Shown: positions 1-8,883 of the stretch, one piece after another
Layout of the letters: each line of letters opens with the position of its first letter
Numbering within the stretch: the stretch's first letter is position 1
Assembly: GCF_011064615.1 (NCBI RefSeq)
Contig: NZ_JAALJH010000041.1
Coordinates: forward strand, 16,671 to 80,670
DNA length: 64,000 nucleotides
Source of the DNA: Aquisphaera insulae
Lineage (GTDB): Bacteria; Planctomycetota; Planctomycetia; Isosphaerales; Isosphaeraceae
Reading direction: 5' to 3'
Program-made: the position numbers and the translations under genes
Notes under the pieces: model-generated
The model's input: the letters and a program-made list of their open reading frames with translations, nothing else
Databases searched by the model: none
What the model was told of the DNA's origin: nothing

Positions 1-911
1 TCCGCGATGGTGCCCCCCTCGTTGGTCGTGGCGTTGCAGCGGTTGAAGCCGGAGGCGATCTGCTGGTCGAGCGTCCGATTCGGCAGCAGGTCGCCGGCGA
101 GCTGCTCGACGGTGAAGCGGTCGAACGGCATGTTGCGGTTGAAGGCGTCGATCACCCAGTCGCGGTAGGAGTACATCTCGCGGTAGTTGTCGAAGTGGTA
201 GCCGTGCGTGTCCGCGTAGCGGGCGGCGTCCAGCCAGTACCGGGCCCGATGCTCGCCCCAGTGGGGGGAGTCGAGGACGTGATCGACGAGCTTCGCGTAG
301 GCGTCCGGCGAGGCGTCGCGGACGAACCGCTCGACCTCGGCCGGGTCGGGCGGCAGCCCGGTGAGGTCCAGGCTGAGCCGGCGGGCGAGCGTGCGGCGAT
401 CGGCCTCGGGTGCGGGGCGGAGGCCGGCCTCCTCGAGCTTCGCCAGGATGAATCGGTCGATCGGGTTGCGGACCCAGGACTCGTCCTTGACCTTCGGCGG
501 GGCGGGTCGCGCCGGGGCGATCAGGGACCAGTGGGGCTGATATTCCGCCCCCGCCTTGATCCATCGCGCCAGGAGGTCCTTCTGGGCGGACGTCAGCGTC
601 TTGTGCGACGCCGGCGGCGGCATGGCCATCTTGCGGTCGTCCGTGTGGATCCGATCGATCACGGAGCTGGCGTCGGGGTCGCCGGGCGTGAGGGCGCCGG
701 CCTCGATGGCGGCCTCGCGGCGGTCCAGCCGCAGGTCCCCCTTCCGCGCCGCGCTGTCCGGGCCATGGCAGGCGAAGCAGTTCTCGGCCAGGATCGGCCG
801 GATGTCGCGGTTATACTGAATCGCCGGGGCATCTCCCGCCCGGACGGCGGGCGCGAATCCGGCGAGCAGGAAGGACGCGAGCAAGGCGGGCGGGATCGCG
901 GTGCGGCTCAT
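1..911 (-). CDS. PSD1/DUF1549 cytochrome c-like protein, 3' part cut by window edge
   Basis: The gene is read leftwards from an ATG at 909-911 and runs off the left edge, so only the first 303 residues are visible. It opens with a signal peptide of about 26 residues, then a Planctomycete cytochrome C (PSCyt1) segment with the heme motif CFACH at about residues 45-49. A linker follows with the typical WSLIAPARPAPPKVKD stretch, then the DUF1549 domain (from about residue 150, LSLDLTGLPPDPAEV and YWLDAARYADTHGYHFDN). The DUF1553 C-terminus expected of this family should lie outside the window. The family is exported and abundant in Planctomycetota; it is often paired with DUF1501 proteins and is suspected to take part in sugar or sulfated-polysaccharide catabolism, but the reaction is not established. 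The intact paralogue at 15700-18129 shows the full layout. Confidence 0.93.
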   Translation of the reverse strand, partial: MSRTAIPPALLASFLLAGFAPAVRAGDAPAIQYNRDIRPILAENCFACHGPDSAARKGDLRLDRREAAIEAGALTPGDPDASSVIDRIHTDDRKMAMPPPASHKTLTSAQKDLLARWIKAGAEYQPHWSLIAPARPAPPKVKDESWVRNPIDRFILAKLEEAGLRPAPEADRRTLARRLSLDLTGLPPDPAEVERFVRDASPDAYAKLVDHVLDSPHWGEHRARYWLDAARYADTHGYHFDNYREMYSYRDWVIDAFNRNMPFDRFTVEQLAGDLLPNRTLDQQIASGFNRCNATTNEGGTIA

Positions 912-1219
912 GGAGTCGTCCCCTCGCCCCGGTTGCGGGCGGGTTCCAGTCCGGTCGGATGAGACAGATCGGGGCGGGCAGGCGCGGCGGGCGGCCTCGC
1001 GCACGACGAGGCATGGGATACGTTGCGGATACCCAGGGATCCTAATCCCGGAGATGAGCGGGCCGCAAGAAGAATCGGCCGGAAACGAATACCCTGCCCG
1101 ACCGGCCGGGCCGAAGATGCGGGCGTGGCGACGCGATGACTCCCGTGGCAAGATCGTCGCGAGCTGGAGTCGAGGACGTACCGCGAGCCTCGGCCAGGCC
1201 GATCCGGAGACCCCCGACG
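912..1219. other. intergenic region between divergent genes
   Basis: This stretch separates the leftward PSD1 gene from the rightward zinc-ribbon gene and must hold the promoters for both. I see no convincing -10/-35 pair, hairpin or repeat in it. Reading frames are open through it on both strands, but that is expected at this GC content and none looks like a protein family. Confidence 0.5.
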
Positions 1220-1864
1220 ATGCGCGTTCCGTTCGCCTGTCCGTCCTGCCATGCCAGCGGCTCCGCGGAGTCCGCGTACATCGGCCGCGAGGTGCGCTGC
1301 AAGCACTGCAACACGCGGTTCACGATCCCCGATCCGGAGTCCCCCGCGTCCGACACCTACGACCTGGAGGAACGGGCCGAGCCGGTCCGCCGGGGTGCGG
1401 CGGTCGGCGCCGGGGCGGAGGCCGTGTTCGTCCCCTCGCGGAAGGATGATCGCCCGGGCAAGCCCCGCAAGGCGAAGGGTGCCGCGGCCACATCGAAGCG
1501 CCGGCCGGGCCGCGATCTGTCGGATTTCCCGTGGACGAGATGGCTGATCCGGCTGGCCGTCGCGTTCGTGGTCGCGGTCGCGGGCATCGCCCTGATCGCC
1601 CCGAATGGGCTCTGGCTGGCCGGGTGCATCCTGATGGCCACCGGGGTGATGCTCCTCGTGCTCGGCCACGTCGGCGGCACCTACGTCGCCTTCACGGAGG
1701 ACTTCGTCCACGGGTTCTTCTACCTGGGGTTCCCGATCTACACCGCCTACTACATCGTCACCAACTGGGACGACATGTGGGTCTTCTTCGCGTGCTCCAC
1801 CGTGGGCGCGGGGCTCGCCTCGGCGGGGCTGACGCTGGTGGAATGGGCGGGGGCGGCGGCGTGA
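1220..1864 (+). CDS. zinc-ribbon membrane protein of unknown function
   Basis: This 214-residue protein starts at the ATG of MRVPFACPSC; the frame is open further upstream, but the Cys-rich ribbon at the very N-terminus is where such proteins begin. Residues 6-32 carry two CxxC knuckles (CPSC and CKHC), typical of the small MJ0042-like or zinc-ribbon head seen on many planctomycete proteins. A charged linker follows, then at least two hydrophobic segments from about residue 108 to 150 (WLIRLAVAFVVAVAGIALIA and a following stretch) and further hydrophobic stretches toward the C-terminus (residues 170-214). It is probably an inner-membrane protein with a cytoplasmic ribbon. No enzyme motif is visible and the role is unknown. 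Confidence 0.75.
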   Translation: MRVPFACPSCHASGSAESAYIGREVRCKHCNTRFTIPDPESPASDTYDLEERAEPVRRGAAVGAGAEAVFVPSRKDDRPGKPRKAKGAAATSKRRPGRDLSDFPWTRWLIRLAVAFVVAVAGIALIAPNGLWLAGCILMATGVMLLVLGHVGGTYVAFTEDFVHGFFYLGFPIYTAYYIVTNWDDMWVFFACSTVGAGLASAGLTLVEWAGAAA

Positions 1865-1934
1865 GGATCCCCTCGAACCCGCCCGGCTCCAGGGCCGGGC
1901 GGGCCGATGAACGGGGACCGCGATCGCTCGGCCC

Positions 1935-2564
1935 TCAGACGGCGAGGACGCCCGTGCGGATCAGGTAGGCGAGACGCTCGCGCTGCTCGGGAGAGAGCAA
2001 GGCGTGGATCTGGCCGAGGGACCGCACCAGGACGTCGCGGAGCTGGGTCGCGCTCGAGACCCGGCGGTCGCCGGCGGACGCGGCCCGGGCGGCGTCGAAC
2101 TCCGCGCCGGCCAGGGCTTCGGCGTAATCGGACAGGGCGCGACGGTCGTCGACCTCGGCCTGGGCCCGTTCGATCTTCAGGTCGTCGAGGAGCTTCGCGA
2201 ACGCGGCGACCTGCTTCTCATCCAGGCCCAGCTCGTGGGCGAGGAAGCGGAGCGGACGCCGGACGCCGAAATCGCCCCGGCCGCCGTGGTCCCGATCGTG
2301 AGGATGCGGATGGCCGTGGCGCCCCATGAAGAAGCCCCTGCGATCCCGAGGATCGCGCTCATGCTCGTGGGGCGGCGGGGGCGGTGGCCCCTGCGCGTAT
2401 TCTCCCCGATCGTCCTCATGCGGCCGGGGTGGCGGCCCCTGCGCGTACTCTCCCCGATCGTGCTCATGCGGCCGAGGTGGGGGTGGGCCATGTTCCGGTC
2501 CGTGCCCGTGCTGGGGACCGAAATGATGGGCATGGCGCGCACGGCGCCGGTGGTCGTGGAACAT
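1935..2564 (-). CDS. His-rich Spy/CpxP-like periplasmic heavy-metal sensor protein
   Basis: The 209-residue product has two parts. Residues 1 to about 100 are extremely rich in His, Pro, Arg, Asp and Gly, with a 16-residue unit (core DRGEYAQGPPP) repeated in tandem. Residues 105-209 look like a Spy/CpxP/LTXXQ-type helical domain: they contain FLAHELGLDEKQVAAFAKLL and end with SLGQIHALLSPEQRERLAYL. That pattern is shared with periplasmic metal-sensing or chaperone proteins of the CpxP/CnrR type. I infer metal (Ni, Zn, Co) binding by the His-rich head. There is no obvious signal peptide at the chosen ATG, so it may act in the cytoplasm or use another route. The gene is monocistronic, convergent with the zinc-ribbon gene. 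Confidence 0.7.
   Translation of the reverse strand: MFHDHRRRARHAHHFGPQHGHGPEHGPPPPRPHEHDRGEYAQGPPPRPHEDDRGEYAQGPPPPPPHEHERDPRDRRGFFMGRHGHPHPHDRDHGGRGDFGVRRPLRFLAHELGLDEKQVAAFAKLLDDLKIERAQAEVDDRRALSDYAEALAGAEFDAARAASAGDRRVSSATQLRDVLVRSLGQIHALLSPEQRERLAYLIRTGVLAV
2386..2481. repeat. two tandem 48-bp coding repeats
   Basis: Two 48-bp units, 2386-2433 and 2434-2481, differ at only a few positions and are in frame, giving two copies of a 16-residue His/Asp/Pro-rich unit in the metal-sensor-like protein. A weaker third unit flanks them. Slipped-strand copy-number change is likely here. Confidence 0.85.
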
Positions 2565-2759
2565 CGTCGTGATTCCTCCATCTCGCCGGGGCCATTCGCT
2601 CCCGGCGGGGACTTCAAACGGCGTGGGCCCATTGCCTCACACCGCGCGAATCATACGCGCGATTCGGGCAAGGTCAAGCCGCGATCCTCGCCTCGTCCTC
2701 CGCCTCGATCACCCTCCGCGTCCACTCCGAGCCCCTGCGCCGCCGCGGTGAGTTCCGTC

Positions 2760-5750
2760 TCAGGGTGCCGTGGCCGGCGCCACCTGGGAGCGCGAGGCGA
2801 GGTAGGCGAAGAGGTCGCGGACCTCCTCCGGCGTGAACCGCTCGAGCTGGCCTTCGGGCATCATCGAGATGCCGGTTGTCTTCACGTCCTCGACGTCCTC
2901 GCGGGGGAGGACGATCCGCTCGTTGGCGGTCTGGATGGTCAGGGACTTGTCGTCCTGTGAGCGGATGATGCCGGAGACGATCCGTCCGTCGGTGGTGGCG
3001 ACGTTGGTCAGCGTGTACTCGCGGGCGACCGAGGCGCTCGGGTCGAGCACGTTCTCCAGGATGTAGTCGGGGTTGGCGCGGTCGGAGCCGGTGATGTTCG
3101 GGCCGACGTCGCCGCCGGCGTCGAACAGCCGGTGGCACTGGTGGCACGTCCGGCCGAAGACGAGCCGGCCCCGCGCGGGGTCGGCGGCGGGATAGTCCCT
3201 GGATGTGAGGATCTCCTTGTACTTGGAGATCAGCGCGGCCTTGTCGCCGGCGGTGGGGCGGATCGTGCCCCAGACGGCGGCCAGGCGGTCCTTGACCTTC
3301 GCGTCGTTCATCGCCAGGAGCTGCCGGGCGGTCGTCGTGGTGACGTCCCGACGGGGGACGCGCTTCTGCTCGACGGCATCCAGCAGGGCGAGCGCCCAGG
3401 CCGGCCGCGCGGCCAGGGTGGCGACGGCGTCCTCGCGCTCCGCCTCCGCCAGGTTCGCGTACCGGTCGAGGATCGCGCGCGGGGTCGCCGGGGCGCTGTA
3501 GGCGGCCAGGCCCCGGATCGCCCTGGCGCGGACGGCCGCGTCGTCGAGCATGGGTAGCAGGTCGGCCTCCAGCCCGGGGGCGCGACGCTCCACCAGCACG
3601 CCGAGGGCCCGGGTGCGAAGGTCGGCAGGGCTCGTGGCGTCGGCCGCGATCCTGCGGAGGGTCGAGAGCGCATGCGGGTCGTCCAGGATCATGCCGAGCA
3701 TCAGCGTCCGCTCCACGACGTCCGGGTCGTGCGAGGACGCGAGCTTCGCGAAGGCCGCCGGCCAGGCTTCGGGCCGGGCGACGTGCTTGCGCCCCCGCAG
3801 GGCCTCGATCGCGCCGGCGAGCAGGTCACGCCGGACCTCGTCGGCCGCGACGCCGACCGCGGCCATGACCGCAGGCAGGCCCCTCGCCGGGTCGGCGGAG
3901 ACGGCCCGCCGCGCCAGGTAATTGCGATGCAGCGGCAGCCCGCACGACGACGCGATCTTCAGGGCACGGTCCGGGTCCAGGGCCGCCAGCGGTTCGAGGC
4001 CGTACCAGGCCATGAGCGGGAGCATCGGATCCGCGGCGTCGATCTTCGCCCCGGCGAAGGCCTCGGCCATCGCCCAGCGATCGGCGGCCGGGACCCGCTG
4101 CATGGCCGAGGCGAGCGCGAGCAGCACGGACGGCGACCGCTCCGCGGCGACCATCGCGGCGAGCTTCGCCAGGGCCTCGCCCGCGGGGGGCTCGCGATCG
4201 ACCCGCAGCCGGACGGCCCAGCCGCGGACGTCGTCCGCCGGGTCGTCCAGCAGGGCATTCAGCCCGCGGTCGTCGATGCCCCCGGTCGCGTAGAGGGCCC
4301 AGAGCGCGCGGAGACGGCGGGGGACCTCGGGATGGGACCTCAGCAGGTCGCGGAGGATCTCATGGACCCCCGCCAGGTCGGCGCCGGCCGCGGCCCGCTC
4401 CTGGAGGATCCGGCGCGCGGTGCGGACGTGCCACTCGTTCCGGTGGAGCACCAGCCGGGCGAGGTCCGGGGACGGCATCGCGGCGAGGTCCACCTTCGAT
4501 GGCTTGATCTCTCCATAAGTCAGCTTGTAAATCCGGCCGTTCTCGCGGTGGGCGTTGTCGGCGTCGGTGTCGTGACACTCGCCGCGGTCGGTCCAGTCGG
4601 TGAAATAGACGGCGCCGTCGGGGCCGGACTTCAGCTCCAGGCCGCGGAACCAGGAGTCGTCGACGAGGAGGAGGTCCTTCTCGTGCCGGGCCACGTAGCC
4701 CGAGCCCCGGCGCTCGAGCCGATCGCGGTTGGCGCGATGGCCGTGGAGGTTGAACGTGAGCAGGGCGCCGCGGTAGGCCTCGGGCCAGTTGTCCCCCTGG
4801 TAGATCATGGCGCCGACATGGGCGTGGCCCCCCCCGGCCGCGTCGTGGCGCTCGTGGCCCTTCCCGTCGCGCGACTCGGTCCAGTTGCCGCCGGCCCAGT
4901 GGATGTGGTCGGCGCAGGTGTCGATCAGCCCGTAGCTGTTGGGGTTGATGTCCTGGCCGTACATCCGCTGGAAGTGGGCGCCGGGGGCGACGTGGTAGAC
5001 GTGCGGCAGGACGCAGTTGGTGATGAAGGCCTCGCCGCGGTCGTCGAAGTCCAGGCCCCAGGGATTGGTCGTGCCGTGGGCCACGGCCTCGAAGGCCCGC
5101 CGCGTGGGGTGATACCGCCAGACGCCGCAGTTCATCTTCGTCCGCTTCTCGTCGGGCGTGCCGGGCCTGCCCACGTTCGAGTTGGACTGGATCCCGTTGC
5201 AGCCCCAGAGCCAGCCGTCCGGCCCCCATTTGAGGGCATTGAACATATTATGCTCTGCCTTCACGTCCCAGCCGTCGAGGACGACGACCGGCTCGGAGTC
5301 CGGGCGGTCGTCGCCGTCCCTGTCCGGGAAGAAGAGCAGGTTGGGCGTGTCGCAGACCCAGACGCCGCCGAAGCCGACTTCGATCCCCGTGAAGCTGTGC
5401 CCGCGGTCGTAGAAGACGGTGCGGCGGTCGAACTTGCCGTCGCCGTCGCCGTCCTCGAGGACGAGGATCCGGTCCTTGCCGTTCGGGCTCCCCCCCTTCC
5501 AGATTGGGTAGGACGTGTTCTCCACGACCCAGAGCCGCCCCTTCGCGTCGATCGTGAAGGCGATCGGCTGGACGACGTCCGGCTCGGCGGCGAAGAGCGT
5601 GACCTTGAAGCCCGGCGGCACGGTCATCCGCGCGGGGGCCTCGGCCGCGGGGACCGGCCCGCGGGCGTCCTCGGCGGCGAGCCCGCGATGGGGCATCGAC
5701 AGGGCGATCAGGCCCATGATGAGGGGCGGGAGCGAGCGGCGGACCAGCAT
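2760..5750 (-). CDS. PVC-type heme-binding membrane-bound dehydrogenase with HEAT repeats
   Basis: The 996-residue secreted protein begins at the ATG at 5748-5750, where a clean signal peptide (MLVRRSLPPLIMGLIALSM, cut after GLAA) starts; the frame stays open upstream for 39 more codons but those residues look non-coding. Residues 35-430 form the PVC-type dehydrogenase beta-propeller (PPGFKVTLFAAEPDVVQPI, then NPWGLDFDDRGEAFITNCV). Residues 470-840 are HEAT-like helical repeats. The C-terminal 130 residues are the Pirellula/Verrucomicrobium-type heme domain with CHQCH at about residues 869-873 and distal Met candidates (ISMMPEG). It probably oxidises a carbohydrate or similar substrate in the periplasm and passes electrons to the heme. 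It stands alone between convergent or parallel neighbours; the substrate cannot be read from the sequence. Confidence 0.93.
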   Translation of the reverse strand: MLVRRSLPPLIMGLIALSMPHRGLAAEDARGPVPAAEAPARMTVPPGFKVTLFAAEPDVVQPIAFTIDAKGRLWVVENTSYPIWKGGSPNGKDRILVLEDGDGDGKFDRRTVFYDRGHSFTGIEVGFGGVWVCDTPNLLFFPDRDGDDRPDSEPVVVLDGWDVKAEHNMFNALKWGPDGWLWGCNGIQSNSNVGRPGTPDEKRTKMNCGVWRYHPTRRAFEAVAHGTTNPWGLDFDDRGEAFITNCVLPHVYHVAPGAHFQRMYGQDINPNSYGLIDTCADHIHWAGGNWTESRDGKGHERHDAAGGGHAHVGAMIYQGDNWPEAYRGALLTFNLHGHRANRDRLERRGSGYVARHEKDLLLVDDSWFRGLELKSGPDGAVYFTDWTDRGECHDTDADNAHRENGRIYKLTYGEIKPSKVDLAAMPSPDLARLVLHRNEWHVRTARRILQERAAAGADLAGVHEILRDLLRSHPEVPRRLRALWALYATGGIDDRGLNALLDDPADDVRGWAVRLRVDREPPAGEALAKLAAMVAAERSPSVLLALASAMQRVPAADRWAMAEAFAGAKIDAADPMLPLMAWYGLEPLAALDPDRALKIASSCGLPLHRNYLARRAVSADPARGLPAVMAAVGVAADEVRRDLLAGAIEALRGRKHVARPEAWPAAFAKLASSHDPDVVERTLMLGMILDDPHALSTLRRIAADATSPADLRTRALGVLVERRAPGLEADLLPMLDDAAVRARAIRGLAAYSAPATPRAILDRYANLAEAEREDAVATLAARPAWALALLDAVEQKRVPRRDVTTTTARQLLAMNDAKVKDRLAAVWGTIRPTAGDKAALISKYKEILTSRDYPAADPARGRLVFGRTCHQCHRLFDAGGDVGPNITGSDRANPDYILENVLDPSASVAREYTLTNVATTDGRIVSGIIRSQDDKSLTIQTANERIVLPREDVEDVKTTGISMMPEGQLERFTPEEVRDLFAYLASRSQVAPATAP

Positions 5751-5910
5751 GGGCACGGCTCCGGGCGACGAGGGAAGAGCGGCGACCCTGCGAGCATACG
5801 GACTGGGCGTCCGTCCCGAAACCCCCGGCCGGCGGTCACGCCAGGGCCGGGGAATGGGGACGGGCACCTCGAAGGCCCGGGGCCCGCCCCCAGTTCCCCA
5901 TGCGGCCGGC

Positions 5911-8628
5911 CTATTTGCCCTTCAGCGCCTCGATCTGCTTGCGAAGGTCGCGGAGTCGGGCCTCCAGGTCCTCGGCCTGCTTCTCCAGGTCCTTGACCGA
6001 TTTCGAGGAGTCCGCCGAGGCCGCGGCCGGGGCCTTCGGCACGGTGCCGCCCAGGGCGGTCACGGCGCGCTCGAGGCCGGCGCGGGGGGAGCTGCCGCCG
6101 AAGCCGATGAAGGCGGCGGGACCTCGGGGCTCCTTCGCAAGCCGGGCCTCGAGCGCCGGCAGGGCCTTCTTGAGCTTCAGCTCGGCGAGCAGACTCCAGG
6201 CCTGGGAGCGGGTGTTCTTGTCCGGGTCGTCGATCAGGGGGATCAGCCGCTCCTGGAGGGCCTGGTCGTCCTTCGCGACCCGAGAGAAGACGCGGAGGGC
6301 CGCCGACCGGAGCTCCGCGGGCTGGCCGTGCGGGATGTAGGTGGCGACGAGCTCGCGGGCCTGCGGGGTGGCCTCCTCGGTCAGCAGGTCGAGGGCCCGA
6401 GCGGCCAGCCGGTGCTTGCCGGCGGGATCCTTGAGCGCGGCCTTGAGCAGCGCGTCGATGTCCTTGACCTTCCACCGCGCCAGGGTCTGGAGGGCCGTCG
6501 TGCGGGCGCCGTAGGACTCGCCGGGGTTGGCCCAGATCGACCGCAGCAGGGCCTCGGTCGCGGGGTCCTGCTTGAGCCGTGCCAGGCCCTGCACGGCCGC
6601 CACGCGGACGCGGGGCTCGGCGTCCTTCGCGGCCTCCACCAGCGAGCCGCGGTAGGTATCCTCGAGCAGCGGCGGCGCCGACGCCGGCCCTCCCGGGCCG
6701 CGACGGCGGCGGCGGGCGCCCTCGGTGCCGCCGACGATCTCCACCAGGGCGGTCCGGGCGGATGGGGCCTTCTCGCGCCTCCAGGCCTTCTGGAGCGCCT
6801 CCTGCACGCGGGAGTCTTCCTTGTTCTCGGGCTTCGCCAGGGCCCGCGCGGCGTTCAGTCGGCAGACGACGCAGCGGGCGTGCTCGAGCTCGAAGATCGA
6901 CTCCTCGACCGGCTTGTCGAAGGCGAGCTCCTTGACGAGCCAGCAGTCGGGGTCGACCTGGACCATCGCCGGCTTCGACTCGGCGGGGATCACGAATTCC
7001 TGGCTCGCCCCCTCGAGCACGACCGGGACGACCTTCGCCTTGCCGGACGCGTCGGTCAGCTCGACCGTGGTGGGGATCGTGAAGTAGGGCGTCTGGTCGT
7101 CCGCCTTCTGGGCCTGCGCCACCTTCAGGCGGACGGTGTGGTCGGCGTCCTCGTACCGCCAGCTCGCCTTCAGCTCGGGGTGGCCGGCCTTGTAGAGCCA
7201 CTGGTCGAAGAACGGCTTGAGGTCCTTGCCGGTGGCCTCCTCCATGGCCTTGCGGAAGTCCTCCGTCTCCACGACCTGGAATTTATGCTTCGACACATAA
7301 TGACGGATACCCTTCCACCAGTTCTCCTCGCCGAGCTGGCCGCGGAGCATGTGGAGGGTGCAGCCCCCCTTGGCATAGGTCATGCCGTCGAACATCTGCA
7401 TGGGGGAGGCGTACCGATTCTCGACGATCGGCCGGCGGTACATCCGGTCGTTGCCGAGGTAGCTCTTGAGCTCGCCGTCCATCACCAGCCGGAACTCGTC
7501 CTCGCCGCGGTCGTGCTGGGCGAAGAGCGGGTCGAAGTAGGAGGCGAAGCCCTCGTTGAGCCAGATGTGCGACCAGTCCTTGCAGGTCATCAGGTCGCCG
7601 AACCACTGGTGGGCGAGCTCGTGCGCCACCAGGCTGTCCTGGCTGCGTTCCAGGGCCTCGGTCGCGTCGATCAGGGCGTCGTCGGTCATCGAGGTGGCCG
7701 AGGTGTTCTCCATGCCGCCGTTGAAGTCTGGCAGGCAGACCTGGGCGTACTTGGGATACGCGTACGGCTGGCCGGTGGCGCCGTTGAAGAACGCGATCAT
7801 CTTCGGCGTCTTGCCCATGAAGCGGCGGGCCGTGGCCTCGTCGACGTGCTTCTGGACGTAGTAGTCGACCGGGAGGTTGCCGAGGCGATCGTGGAAGGCG
7901 GAGAAGTCGGACGCGGCCACGGTGATCAGGTACGAGGAGATCGGCTGGTCCATCTTCCAGTGGAACGTCCGCGTGCCGTCGGGGTTCTCCTTCGTCCCCA
8001 CGAGCGTCCCGTTCGAGACCACGCTCATCGGCTTGGCCACGGTGATGATCATCTCGCTGGTGATCCGGTCATTCGGGTAGTCGTAGCAAGGGAGCCAGAG
8101 GTGGTTGTCCTCCGCCTCGCCCTGGGTCCAGATGGCCGGCGCCCGGTCGGGATAGGCGGGGTCGCCGTCGATGAAGTGGAGCCCCGCCGCCGGATGGCCG
8201 CTGTAGGCGATCGCGACGTCGATCGTGTCCTCCGGCCCGTACGGCTTATCGAGCGTGATCGCGAGCTTGCCGTCCTTGACCGCGAACTTGCAGGCCGCCT
8301 TCGACGGCCCGGCCGTGACCTTGGTGACGGTGAGGTCCGGGCCGATATCCAGGCTGAGCGTATCCTGGAACGGATGCGTCGGGGAGAGCGTGTGCGTGAC
8401 CGTGCCGCGCACCTCCTTCTTCCGCGCGTCGAGCGTCAGCTCCGCCTTGACGTGCTTCAGGTCCACCTCCTTGATCCGGCCGAACTGCCGGGGCGTCCCC
8501 GGCGGCGCGAACGGCCGGCGCCGGGGCGGGCCGTCCTCCGGCGGCCCCTGGGCGGCCACGATCGCGGGGCAGATCAGCATCAGCAGGACCGGAAAAGAGG
8601 AGCACCATCTCGTCAGGTTGCGGGGCAT
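5911..8628 (-). CDS. M1 family zinc aminopeptidase with C-terminal HEAT repeats
   Basis: The 905-residue protein has a signal peptide of about 26 residues (MPRNLTRWCSSFPVLLMLIC), an N-terminal beta domain, and an M1 gluzincin core. The exopeptidase motif is GGMEN at 304-308 (a variant of GAMEN), the zinc site is HELAH at 336-340 with the third ligand E359 in WLNEGFASY, and the Tyr-containing motif MTYAKGG follows. Residues from about 560 to 850 are HEAT-like repeats (MLGxxx-free helical pairs with VRVAAVQGLARLK), and the last 35 residues form a charged coiled coil (LEKQAEDLEARLRDLRKQIE). It should trim N-terminal residues from peptides outside the cytoplasm. The HEAT tail is an addition over classical PepN and suggests protein binding. 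Its stop lies 160 bp from the start of the PVC heme gene on the same strand. Confidence 0.95.
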   Translation of the reverse strand: MPRNLTRWCSSFPVLLMLICPAIVAAQGPPEDGPPRRRPFAPPGTPRQFGRIKEVDLKHVKAELTLDARKKEVRGTVTHTLSPTHPFQDTLSLDIGPDLTVTKVTAGPSKAACKFAVKDGKLAITLDKPYGPEDTIDVAIAYSGHPAAGLHFIDGDPAYPDRAPAIWTQGEAEDNHLWLPCYDYPNDRITSEMIITVAKPMSVVSNGTLVGTKENPDGTRTFHWKMDQPISSYLITVAASDFSAFHDRLGNLPVDYYVQKHVDEATARRFMGKTPKMIAFFNGATGQPYAYPKYAQVCLPDFNGGMENTSATSMTDDALIDATEALERSQDSLVAHELAHQWFGDLMTCKDWSHIWLNEGFASYFDPLFAQHDRGEDEFRLVMDGELKSYLGNDRMYRRPIVENRYASPMQMFDGMTYAKGGCTLHMLRGQLGEENWWKGIRHYVSKHKFQVVETEDFRKAMEEATGKDLKPFFDQWLYKAGHPELKASWRYEDADHTVRLKVAQAQKADDQTPYFTIPTTVELTDASGKAKVVPVVLEGASQEFVIPAESKPAMVQVDPDCWLVKELAFDKPVEESIFELEHARCVVCRLNAARALAKPENKEDSRVQEALQKAWRREKAPSARTALVEIVGGTEGARRRRRGPGGPASAPPLLEDTYRGSLVEAAKDAEPRVRVAAVQGLARLKQDPATEALLRSIWANPGESYGARTTALQTLARWKVKDIDALLKAALKDPAGKHRLAARALDLLTEEATPQARELVATYIPHGQPAELRSAALRVFSRVAKDDQALQERLIPLIDDPDKNTRSQAWSLLAELKLKKALPALEARLAKEPRGPAAFIGFGGSSPRAGLERAVTALGGTVPKAPAAASADSSKSVKDLEKQAEDLEARLRDLRKQIEALKGK

Positions 8629-8883
8629 GAAGGCTCCCTCGGGAGTACTGGTGGATTGCCGGAAGGGCGGACATCGACGCCCGTCGCGAGTTCAGGCTGG
8701 GAAAGACGGCCTGAGACAGGGCATCATGTATGTTGCGGCCCGAAGTCTCCTGTTCTACTCTCGGGGGTAATCCCCGGTCAACCAGGAGATCTCGGGGCTT
8801 TTCGCCGATTACAACAATTGTAGGAATCGGGCTGTCTACCCGGATCATTCCGGGGGGACGGCGATCCCGTTTTCCTGCCGCGG

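Noticed and set aside
2386..2481. 48-bp tandem units considered as a CRISPR array
   Set aside because: Units are contiguous with no spacers and are in frame in a coding sequence.
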